A stretch of DNA of 64,000 nt, taken from positions 1,005,205-1,069,204 of the forward strand of contig JAMWFC010000051.1 in NCBI GenBank assembly GCA_027475525.1, written 5' to 3'. Of this stretch, positions 54,771-64,000 are shown one piece after another. Origin of the DNA: Macrolepiota albuminosa. Its lineage: Eukaryota > Basidiomycota > Agaricomycetes > Agaricales > Agaricaceae. The first letter of the stretch is position 1, and the number at the start of each line of letters is the position of its first letter. The notes under the pieces are model-generated. The model had not been told where the DNA came from. It worked only from the letters and a program-made list of their open reading frames with translations, and made no database searches. A program made the translations under genes and the position numbers.

Positions 54771-56636
54771 ATGAGCGACCAACGACAAGCAAAACAAACG
54801 GCCGCTAGCATTGAGATATTGAATGCCGGTGACATCAGCCCCATTTTCACGGGAGAACTGCTTGTTTCCCATGAGGGCCTCAGTCAATATCTTCGCCATT
54901 TGCCCTCGGCAGGGCACTCAGCTTGTGGTCTCGCAGCGTTGAACTGTGCCCGCCTTACGTTTGAAAAGCACAATGATGGCGTTCCGAGTGAAGATCTGAT
55001 TTGTTGGTTATCTTCTCGTCAAGGTGCCGAGGTAAACAATTGTTCTGACAACGACAATCGGCAGCTCAAAACATACATCTTCATAGAAAATAATCTCAAT
55101 ATGTGAATTTTGGAAGAATCCTTCTCATCTGGATGTGGAAGACATTCTTAAGGTCCCATACTTCAGCAACTCTTTCAATCTCGTGGAAACTTATTACGAA
55201 CTCTGTGAATTGGAGAATTTTCGGACACTTTTACTGTAAGTTGAAGGTATTTTTCGAACACTTACAAGTGCGATTGATTCCTGTTACTTCAGAACCACTC
55301 AAAGAATCCCTACCTTGTCGGCTGTCATAATTACTAAACCTCCCGAGATCGTAACCTGTATGAAACTACCAACGTCAAAGGGAGATGTCTTCCTCGTGTT
55401 TGATTCTCATGTCCGACCTAACCATCCAAATGGTGCCGGTTTTATCTTCAATTCGTCCATTGATGCTACTGCGAATTATTTGTCACGCTTGTTCTGGGTT
55501 GACAAGACCTCCCCTACCGCCAAAGACGAACAATATGGTTTTCACATGGATCTCATTAAGCAATTCTGCGGACATATAATAGTTCCAAAACGTCCTATTA
55601 AGGGTGACCTCGCTTTGACCCAATCCTTACTTGACGCCAGCATGATGATCTTGGCGCTTACCACAGAACTGGCTGATTCGAAGGACACGATCTCATCCAT
55701 GAGGGCCGAGTTACAAAGGGTCAATCACAGGCTCATTGAGCCACCTAATGTCACCCGTGATTGGAGCCAGGCTAAAAAACATCGCAATAGGTATGACGTT
55801 AACGTATACCCAAATTTGATAGCTTGCATTATCAAGCGGTTCTAGTTTAAGGAACACACGGAAAGGCAATATTGCATCAAGTTCCGGTGAACATGTTATG
55901 CGAGTATCCTACGATACTGCAAAGGGTTCAGAAAGGACGGCTGCCTCCACTAATAATTGGGGAAGCACTGCCAGCGAAAAGTTCTCAACTGCATTAGGCT
56001 TTCAAAAACGAAGGCAGGTTGAAAATGACTACCAGTGCGCTGTTAAGCTTCAGGCGGACTTGGAAAGGCAGGACCAAGGCGGTTTTCATGGGAAGAACGA
56101 ACGCCAGTCTACGAAAGGTAAAAAGCTTTCCACCGACAGCTCAACATCATTTCCTTGCATGTCATGCTCAGTGGAAGGTCGGGAATATGACATGGTATGT
56201 ATATCACCGTGCTGCCATCGATTTTGTAGGAGCTGCTTAGGAGAATACGTGTTGTCGTCGCTGCATCAAAATCGTTTTCCCATACCATGTCCTATGTGCG
56301 CAGCCTATGACGAGACCCCATTTAAATCCAGTCGTGAGCCTTTCTCGTCTATGCCTGAGCCTTGCAAGCCTTGATGACCCCTTTTCAGTTATCGATAGTA
56401 AAGTCATCAAGCAAATTGGTATCGCAGAGGAAGATTATCAGGTGTTTCAGGAGTTGCAGGCTAAAAGCCCCTCCAACCTGGCTTCTAAGTGTCAGCACGA
56501 CCATCGCGTATCGCCAGAAATCCCAGGTTCGCGTTCGAGTTTTGCTCAGGTAGCACCAATACAATTGTGTCAGGATATGTTCCTAATCCATTTGTTGAAG
56601 GTTGTTTCCAAGGGTGCTGCTACCAGGAGACAGTAA
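54771..56636 (+). CDS. papain-like cysteine protease domain fused to a RING finger
   Basis: Five or six exons splice in frame. The N-terminal part reads LLVSHEGLSQYLRHLPSAGHSACGLAALNCARLTF, with a candidate catalytic Cys at residue 52. It continues KIISICEFWKNPSHLDVEDILKVPYFSNSFNLVETYY, then DVFLVFDSHVRPNHPNGAGFIFNSS with a D-x-H pair, as in papain-fold ubiquitin proteases. A coiled coil (ASMMILALTTELADSKDTISSMRAELQRVNHRL) follows. After a Ser/Thr-rich spacer comes a RING-HC: CMSCSVEGREYDMVCISPCCHRFCRSCLGEYVLSSLHQNRFPIPCPMC. A short post-RING block, IDSKVIKQIGIAEEDYQVFQEL, is typical of basidiomycete RBR ligases. The IBR and RING2 domains are missing; the frame drifts to a stop at 56636. Protease activity is inferred from motifs only. 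Confidence 0.7.
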
Positions 56637-57106
56637 ACCCATTTATTCTTGAGTACCTTGAATGCCTGTTGTGAGGAGTATGTGACTAGGATCTTATGGA
56701 CATATGTTTCTTTTATTTGGCTCGTGGTACTTGATCTAGTCCCGATATTCAATACTGTCAAAATCTCAAACGTTCATCTACTCTATAAATCACAAGTGCA
56801 TCAAAGGCTTGTCCAGATGTGCAGTTGATCTGACTTCTATGTCCTGGCAGTCGTCTTAGTATCATAACAAAGTGTAAGAGAGCTGGATGGTTGTTTTGAA
56901 ATCTGAGGAGATACCCTGGACTTGTTTATTACAAAAGTAATACTTGTATCTACTGATTGTAAGGGTTGAAATACTTGTTACGATAGATCTTTTTGTTTTC
57001 GTACGGATGGCACATGCCATCATAAGCGCTTTCGGCTCGCTTCGTCTTCCATAATTTAGCTTGTAAAGTTTGTTCTGCGCAAGTCCTACCTCGTTTCTCT
57101 TTTGCC
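56637..57106. other. intergenic stretch
   Basis: This lies between the RING-fusion gene and the CLASP gene. No gene or repeat was recognised. It may retain decayed sequence of a lost C-terminal part of the upstream gene, but I could not read any IBR-like cysteine pattern in it. Confidence 0.4.
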
Positions 57107-60100
57107 ATGGCCTCGGATGGCCTCGAGCGGCTCATTAATCAATGCAAAAGCAATGGTAGGTTTTGTTCTCTGTAACTGAACCGCTTGCATGATGAAGTTT
57201 CCGTTTTCTAGATGTTGATATTAAAGTTGACGCGCTCTCGAAACTGCAAGCCGCTTTTGAAGATGGAATAGAGGTGATGAAAGCCTCTTTTAACAGACAG
57301 CAGGATGTTATGAACTTGAACACGAATAGATTAACGATTTAGACGGTTTACTCGGCGTCTTGAAGACATGTTTGCGAATACCTAACCAACATCTGACCAC
57401 CGCCACGCTGGCTGCCTTGCCTCCCCTGCTCCCTCTCCTTTTTATACGTTCAGTGGGTTCTTTGCAAGCATCAAGCACCCAGCCTCGATCTCCGTCGTCT
57501 TCGACTTCCTCCGTAAGCCCCTCTGGCGTCGTAGATTTGGCGACACTACGTCAAGTACTCAATACATTCCTACCTGCTGGTGGTGTAATTGACAGATTGG
57601 GAGACAAGGAGAAAGCTCAGCTCAAGGCACGAGAATGTTTGGTGATCATGGGAGGACTGGCCTTTCGAACAGGAAGCGGAAGCGTGATGTCGTCAAAATT
57701 GAAAGACAAGGGTCCTGAAACGCCTCTCATGATATTCGAGCGATTCTTAAAAGAAGGAGGGTTAGCAAGCAAGGTTTGGAAAGTTCGTGAACAGGTATGA
57801 TAATGGCGAGGATGAAAGTCGAGCATATTACTGACAAAATGAACAGTCTATCCTGACGTTGGTACATATCAGACGCGTCCACCATCAATTTCCAATCCGT
57901 CCCTACCTCTCCTTACTGGTTGATTGCCTGGAAGACACTGATGCACACGTTCGGGATTGCGCCCGACAATCAGTCATCGAGCTTTTTACAGGTCCAGGCG
58001 TAACCGATGGTGCACGCGCCGATCTGAAAAAAGAATTGACAAAAAAAGGCGTTCGGAAAACCATTGCTGAAGGAGTCCTATCGAAACTTCTTGGAACATC
58101 AACCAGCAGTAATACCCACAATCAAGAAGGTTCAGAGAGTCCAAAAGAGTATATACCCCCGAGTCTTATGCTTCAGGGTCGAAGACCTATGGCAGGAGGT
58201 CAAACAGGAGTTCCCCGGACCGTTAGTCAGGGGAGCATGAAGGACGTATCACGACCTAGCAGTCGTGCAGCAACGAGCCCTCCATTGACAGGCCCATCTG
58301 TTCCTCAAACCCCTTCGAACGAATCCGCCGACATTCAACCTGTATATGTATGTTTCTTAGAAAATTATCCTCTTATTGCGATTTAGCTTCTTCTTAGATT
58401 GCATCCATAAGAGACTTGGAAAACGAGTTTTCTGCGATGTCAAAACCATTCGAGGCAAGTCCAATCTATGCTTTTTACAGGTATATGTAAATATTTGTAC
58501 AGGGGAAGGAAACAGAGCATAACTGGGCTGCCCGAGAGCAGGCAATTATCCGAGTACGTGGGATGTTGAAGGGAGATGTGCATCTACGTTATCTGGACAC
58601 GTTCCTAATTTCACTTAAAGATGGATTTATACAATGGTCACTGAAGGCGGTATGTCTTCGCCCATGTTTTGTCTCATGACGATATGAATATTTCTTTCGC
58701 AGCTCGTCAGTCTTCGGACAACTGTCTCAGCCAATACTTCGTTGCTCTACGGCGAACTGGCAGCAGCTCTCGGATCGTCAATGGATCCGTTCTGCGAGAC
58801 TCTGTTGACCAACCTCCTAAAGATGGCGGGCCTTACGAAGAAAATTACTGCCCAACAATCTCAAGCATCAGTGACAGAGATTATCACATACACCTCAGCC
58901 CAACCTCGCATCCTTCTTCCACTCCTATGGAATACTTTACAAGAGAAGACCGTGCAAACCCGAGCATTCGTTGTTGACCACATAAAGCAATATCTCAATG
59001 TTCATGGTCTCCGCTCCAAACACGCAATTGAGGGTACAATTGGACTCGAGCTACTTGAAAAATCATTCAAAAAAGCCTTGAATGATGCCAATCCAGCTGT
59101 ACGAGATAAAGCGCGTGCCTCGTTTTGGGACTTGAAAAATCATTCAAAAAAGCCTTGAATGATGCCAATCCAGCTGTACGAGATAAAGCGCGTGCCTCGT
59201 TTTGGGTTTCGAAGACGTCTGGCCTGAGCAAGGTTTGGCAATTCTCGAAAGTCTTGATCCCAATGCTCGCAAGCAGGTTGAAAAACTCTGTCCCAAACCC
59301 GAACAACTAACAAATTTACCGCCGACTACTCCGAAGGTGAAGAAATCACTAGCTGCCACCATTGCGGCCAGTAGGGCCAAAGCAAAAGCCATTGCAACAG
59401 CGCCCCCGACCCTTCGCCATCAAGCGACATCTGCTTCTCATGCACCTTCTGTACAACGTCCCGCTTTTCCAGTGACTTCCCCTAGGTCATCAGTAGTTCG
59501 ACCGTCATCCCCTCTCACAGCATCTGTTTCTCCTCCCGCTCCAACAACACCAGGAAGGCCCCGCAATATATCAGGAACAAAGTCTCGTTCCGTGAGCAGC
59601 ACAGGTGTGCCGTCTGGCCATTCGCACTCATCGTCTAGTGGTTCCAATGATTCTGGAATAGCTGCCTCTCCTCCCTCGCCCAGTGAAATCCGGCGCAGAG
59701 CCTCGTCTCCCCTTGCTGCAAGCAGCACATCTATGAGCCGACCCGCTACTGTGCATAAAGCGCTACAATCATCGCCGCCTTCGTCTAGACACGTCTCCCC
59801 TAGCGCTCGCAACGCCAACGGTGCCGGACGCACAGTTGCGGTGCCCATACCTGCTAGACGCTCGAGGCTTTCTCTTCAGATGACACAAGATGACGACGAG
59901 TCCCTCGTAAAAGCGCAATTCGTGCCCATTCCTGATAGTGATTCCGATGGGGATCAATCTATCAATCTCATGTCGTTCTCCGCTCCTTTTGAGGCCTATC
60001 CTCCCATGACACCGCAAACAAGGACCGTTAATAATAATTCAGCGTCGCCCCGTTCCACACACTCCAAACCGACTGTTGTTTCTAATGCTCTGTCCTCTGG

Positions 60101-61696
60101 TTCTGTAGCAGACATGGTTACCGACCGGCCTGTGGTTGAAGATGCTCTTCGTGCGCGGGCGGAACAAGCAGAGAGTGCCGCAGAACGGTTGTTGGAATTG
60201 GTGGACCCAGAGGAGGAGAGCTTACACCATTCAACGCTCCCACCTTCTCTTTTGGTCAGTAGCACCAATGGGCATGCTGTTCCTAAACCCAAAGTTAAAG
60301 AGAAAACGACGTTACATCCAGTTGTTCAGAATCACCCAATGCCTCCGGCGACCCCCATAAACAGGAATGCGGCTATTTTGAGGCAGGCGGCCATGTTCCA
60401 GGATAGCCCAGTCCGTAACGGGCAGCAATCTTCCCTAGTAGATGTACTTCAAGGCAAGAAGCATGAGACGGGTTGGTGGTTGAAAAGGAAAGCTCGTGAG
60501 TTCTACTTTTTTGATACCGAGAAAATCTCTCATCTTTTGAAAGTGGTATCACAGGGCAAACCTCTCCGAGCAACCCAGTCAACAGACAAAGTGAAGGAGC
60601 TTCAGAGTTACATCACGAAGCTGGCGGATGGTGAAACAGATATTCATGGACTTCAGGAATTGGCTTTGTTCTCAATTGAAAACCCTGTGTCCGACACTGA
60701 TCCACCTCTGAGCCCCGGTCAAGAGGTCTTAAGTAGTCCTTCACCTTTTTACACGTCACGGTCCCTGCCATCCCTCCACGCTGACCTTTGGGAGGTGGAC
60801 AAAAACTTTGACCGCCTTTTCAATGCGCTTATCCAATTCCTTGAGCCTTCAAAGGTACGCTCTTTTGTGCAGGTTAGGTTGCAAGGTCTCTGACGGGCAT
60901 TCTAATTCTAGCCTGCGGAAGAGGTCGAATACGGATTAATCCTTCTATGGGAGCTTCTAGAAAATCAGGGTCCATACTTAGAGGGGAAAGAATCCGACCT
61001 CTTTTCAGTGCTTCTGCGAGTACGCTATTGTGACAAACTCAACGTACGCTACTGTCTTGGTCAATCAAACTTTGGCTGAATTTTGCAACAGGTTTTAGAA
61101 GCCACTAGTACCTTACGAGATGCCCTTACTGCAAGCATTGAGCCTGTTTATGGCATTACTACGATGCATGCCAGCCTGCGCGCATTCGTTACAGAACCAA
61201 AGCCCACGACGTCGGACGACGATGTCAAGTCTGCGACCTATGCTTTTGGCCTCATTGCATTGGGAAAGTTCATCTTACGTCTCCCAGCCGAGATCGCAGA
61301 GGAAGAACTTCCGCGTCTCAAGGGAACACTGATATCCGTGCGTGATATCCTTTTACTTCTGACATCGAACTCACTTCGCTGTTTGCCGCTTACCAGTCAC
61401 TAAATGACAAGTCATCTCTCATTGTACGTGAATCGGCTGCTGTGGTAATCATAGCTGCACAACTTGTTCTGCGTGACGAGACCCATCTCTTTGTGTTGTT
61501 GGACGGACTTGCGGACGAGAAGAAGAATCTCCTCACTTATCTGTTTGATAAGCATGGCGCGCGTGGGCTGGTGGCGGCTACCAGCTCTTCTGGCATAGAT
61601 AGGCTGCAAAAAGAGATAAGCCGCTTGGATACCCGGACCAGCACGCCTTTCAAGCCTTTGCGAATCGCGCCCAAGATCCCCGTTACGTTGCCGTAA
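57107..61696 (+). CDS. CLASP-family microtubule-associated protein (Stu1/Cls1-like)
   Basis: This is a microtubule rescue and stabilising factor with TOG/HEAT arrays. It starts MASDGLERLINQCKSND, then VDIKVDALSKLQAAFEDGIE, CLRIPNQHLTTATLAALPPLLPLLF and EGGLASKVWKVREQSILTLVHIRRVHHQFPIRPYLSLLVDCLEDTDAHVRDCARQSVIELFTGP. The second TOG domain is [76 protein letters not shown]. A long Ser/Pro-rich basic region follows. The C-terminal HEAT domain ends YQSLNDKSSLIVRESAAVVIIAAQLVL..PFKPLRIAPKIPVTLP at 61696. Duplication no. 13 and a missing base at 59206/59207 break the frame between VRDKARASFW and GFEDVWPEQG. Otherwise the gene is complete. Confidence 0.88.
59053..59206. repeat. 77-bp perfect tandem duplication no. 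13
   Basis: Copies start at 59053 and 59130. It lies in the CLASP segment LEKSFKKALNDANPAVRDKARASFW, which is encoded twice. Collapsing it and adding one G at the right junction restores ASFWGFEDVWPEQG. Confidence 0.95.
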
Positions 61697-61837
61697 ATGC
61701 CTCTGTAGAACCCTCGATACCCACTCGTTACCTAAGAAGTTCTCCGTGTATAGTGAATGACTGTTGCCCTTTCACGTCGAAATAAATAGTTGCATTGCAG
61801 AGTTTCTATAACATACATTGGTTGGGGTAATACATGC

Positions 61838-62941
61838 TTAGAACATTCGGAATCGAAGAACGAGGGAATATGCGATGCCAACTAGAAGGCCGCTTATATG
61901 TCCGACGGTATCTACCTCCTGCCGCTGAAGAGCGATGGCAAGTCAGGCATGCATGGAGAGAAACAAATATCATGACTTGCCTTTCCGTAAAGGGCTGAGA
62001 ATGTGTCGTATGCAAATACACCGGAGACGGCAAGCCAAGCAGGAATAGGAACGAGGCCATACAACATGAATGTCGCTCTGGGGGCTAAACCAGCCAGAAG
62101 GGAGACGACGGAATATATTGCGCCTGGAAAGATTGATTGGGTTTGCTGTGCTGATGAAAAGATAAAGAACCAACCACTTGCACCCATTGATGAGACATCG
62201 TACTGCTCGATAAGATTATGCCAGACCATACTGCTCACGGACGAAAATAATCCTCCTGTAGCGAGACTCTGTAATTAGACATTGTTAGTGCGTGAGAAAG
62301 AGGTTACCGACCTCCCATATAGAGGAATAGGAACTTGCGGGTGCCGAGGAATTCAAGGACGGGCTTAGCCATGAAGTAAAATGTGAAACCATTGAAGAAG
62401 ATATGTTCAACCCTCTCATGCGAGAAAATCGCAGTGATAGGCGTCCAACTGCGAAATGAGTGCAACGAAGCGGTTATCCATGGCAAAAAAAGCTCACATT
62501 CGACCTTGAGAAACATTAAACCAACTGCTTCTAAAGTTATTACGCATCCAAATGTATGGCGCTTGCACGCCTTCGGAACCCTGACGAGTCATGAGATGGT
62601 ACAGACCTCAAAAGTGTAAGATGACGACGAACCATACGCTGTTTTGTCAGAAACCACATTACGAACACTACACCATTGATGGTGATGATTCCCCAAAAGA
62701 CCGCGTTTTGTGGGATGCGATCAAGAAAGCCAAGGAAAGGTGGCTTTTGATAATCGTAGTATGCCCTGTGTGGGTAGGGACGACCTCTGGATTTGGGCGC
62801 TGTTGATGTGAAGAATCGGGGCTGTGGCCGCAGCCTCAGCCGCTGGAGTATTGAAGGGCTAAATGGTATACGCCTGAATTGCAGCGGACGAGCGTGCACA
62901 GACCCATTGAGGACGCGTCCAAGTACATGGTGGAGAGACAT
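61838..62941 (-). CDS. mitochondrial rhomboid protease (Pcp1/PARL-like)
   Basis: This is an intramembrane serine protease of the inner mitochondrial membrane. The first ATG at 62941 gives MSLHHVLGRVLNGSVHARPLQFRRIPFSPSILQRLRLRPQPRFFTST, an Arg-rich presequence. IPQNAVFWGIITINGVVFVMWFL is the first helix. The rhomboid core follows: SWTPITAIFSHERVEHIFFNGFTFYFMAKPVLEFLGTRKFLFLYMGG (with the HxxxN motif), DVSSMGASGWFFIFSS (GxSG with the nucleophile Ser), AWLAVSGVFAYDTFSAL and VDTVGHISGLLVGIAYSLVLRFRMF (catalytic His). It ends at 61838. All catalytic elements are present. Its start codon lies 68 nt from that of the divergent TRS20 gene. Confidence 0.9.
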
Positions 62942-63009
62942 TTGGTGCACACGTGACTTGCGCTTATAATTTAAACTGTTGGTGGACGCGTTTACTCGGC
63001 TTGTCTGTC

Positions 63010-63681
63010 ATGTCGCATCATTTATTCCTGCTTTCACCATCGGATACACCACTGTATACGCTTACTCACTACTCCACGAAGCCGGCGCCGAGCACGACGT
63101 CGCCCCTGTCGTCGAACCTGCCCAACTGGTCGACGTCGGCTTTCGCGGGTACACTAACGGCGCTCTCTGGAGCATCAAGCGTGATGCACCACGCATCGGG
63201 GGGCAATGTGCGGATGGGGGGAGGACAGGACCGCCATGTGATTCAGATGATAGCAAATGCCAGCTTGGATATGATTGAGGACGTTATGCGAAGAGAAAAC
63301 GCGATGTAGGTCGCGTGATTGGCGTGAGCAGATCAAGGGCCTGACAAACGCAGGTACCTAAAGGGTGTGGACAAGTTCAACGAGTGGACTGTGTCTGCGT
63401 TCGTGACGGCCGGAAGTGAGGATGCGCAAGTGTGATGTGGGCTGGGCTGACGGCATCTAGACATGAAGTTTGTGCTGCTGCACGAGGGGAAGAACGACGA
63501 GGGGATCCGGCAGTTCTTCATGGAGGTGTGGGAGCTGTATGTGAAGGTGAGTGGCCATTCCTTGCGAGGAGCGCGGCTGAGGACGCAGACGATGATGAAT
63601 CCGTTTCACACGGCGCACACTCTAATTCGGAGCGCGGTCTTTGATGGACGGGTCCGGGCCAGCGCGAAGAAGCATCTGTGA
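63010..63681 (+). CDS. TRS20: TRAPP subunit Trs20/sedlin (TRAPPC2)
   Basis: This is a core subunit of the TRAPP tethering complexes in ER-Golgi traffic. The ATG at 63010 gives MSHHLFLLSPSDTPLYTLTHYSTKPA. After a Ser/Gly-rich loop it continues [45 protein letters not shown], then MKFVLLHEGKNDEGIRQFFMEVWELYVK and TMMNPFHTAHTLIRSAVFDGRVRASAKKHL, stopping at 63681. The blocks ASLDxIEDxxxxxxAMYLKxxDKFNEWxVSAFVTxG and NPFHxxxxxIRSxxFDxRVRxSAKKxL are unmistakable. Three short introns are present. The gene is intact and has a roughly 40-residue insert in the first half. Confidence 0.93.
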
Positions 63682-63909
63682 TCACATGGTCTTCGTGACG
63701 TGACTGAATCACGTGGGGGTGGGAATGGGGTGTGATGTGTGACGTGACTTGCTGGTGTGGTGGGTTGTGCTTGGTCTGCATCGTCGTCTTTCTCTTATCT
63801 TCTCTTCTCGTCTTATTATACAAAAAAATCTTCTATTCCTCTTCTCTTTCCGTGACTTAACCATTGTACTCCCATTTCCACTTAATTAAAAGTCTATCTA
63901 TCCCCAGCC

Positions 63910-64000
63910 ATGACTACCGCTCCTCCAAACCCCCGCGCCTCTCTTCTTTCTGGTCTTCGTACTGGCGGCGTCCGATCTGCCTCTGCATCCATTCCACATA
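63910..64000 (+). CDS. N-terminal start of a gene cut by the window edge
   Basis: The ATG at 63910 opens MTTAPPNPRASLLSGLRTGGVRSASASIPH and runs off the window. It follows a pyrimidine-rich leader with an ATTAATTAAAAG-like stretch. The visible 30 residues are a basic, Ser/Ala-rich start with no identifiable domain. Confidence 0.6.
   Translation, partial: MTTAPPNPRASLLSGLRTGGVRSASASIPH

Noticed and set aside
10112..59206. CRISPR-like or minisatellite interpretation of the 77-bp repeats
   Set aside because: Each locus has just two abutting copies, no spacers, and unrelated sequence between loci.
59438..60292. Minus-strand ORFs of 136, 82 and 98 codons
   Set aside because: They are antisense to the Ser/Pro-rich linker of the CLASP gene, whose codon bias keeps the opposite strand open. 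No motifs.

Overview
This window is nuclear DNA of a filamentous basidiomycete, most likely a mushroom-forming Agaricomycete. The evidence is dense gene packing on both strands, many GT-AG introns of about 45-70 nt, exons down to 8 nt, protein families typical of that class (DUF6593, DUF6699, GH128, GH125, a bZIP with a DUF3425-type tail), and a mushroom-type LINE fragment. There are no operons, rRNA genes, convincing tRNA genes, CRISPR arrays or natural-product clusters.

Layout. 0.5-3.1 kb: MFS drug/basic amino acid transporter. 3.1-9 kb: two small unrecognised ORFs, mitochondrial uS14, the bZIP/DUF3425 regulator, RPB12 and a Ser-rich protein. 9.2-12.1 kb: a GPATCH11-like G-patch protein and a two-RRM protein. 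12.6-19.1 kb: secreted GH128 glucanase, the LINE fragment, an AhpD-like protein, a DUF6593 protein and mitochondrial uL11. 19.2-29.9 kb: M28 aminopeptidase, a gene-poor block, a two-TM mitochondrial-type protein, a C2-domain protein like Inn1/Fic1, and GH125 mannosidase. 30-43 kb: a Ser-rich protein, LEU1, a DUF6699 protein, TFIIIC subunit Tau95, a small mitochondrial protein, PSF3 and PKR1. 43.6-54.5 kb: an unknown conserved protein, MDM10, an RGG-rich protein, SmG, a PPR protein, PCH2 and an Rdx/SelW-like protein. 54.8-64 kb: a papain-like/RING fusion protein, a CLASP, a mitochondrial rhomboid protease, TRS20 and the first 30 codons of one more gene.

Most genes are unrelated housekeeping genes. 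Recurrent themes are mitochondrial biogenesis (uS14m, uL11m, MDM10, rhomboid, PPR protein), nucleic-acid machinery (RPB12, TFIIIC, SmG, GINS Psf3, Pch2) and secreted hydrolases (GH128, GH125, M28).

The most striking sequence-level signal is thirteen perfect tandem duplications, every one with a period of exactly 77 bp, at 10.1-10.7, 32.9-34.0, 41.3-43.2, 47.1-48.5 and 59.05 kb. They cut open otherwise intact conserved genes (LEU1, GPATCH11, CLASP, the RGG-rich gene) and often sit beside a one-base frame lesion. I read them as an assembly signature (k-mer-sized overlaps left untrimmed), so the 'broken' genes are probably intact in the organism. The most interesting biological candidate is the 54.8-56.6 kb gene, which appears to fuse a papain-like cysteine-protease domain to a RING finger.

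Many genes were rebuilt by reading splice sites by eye. Exon borders are estimates unless stated.
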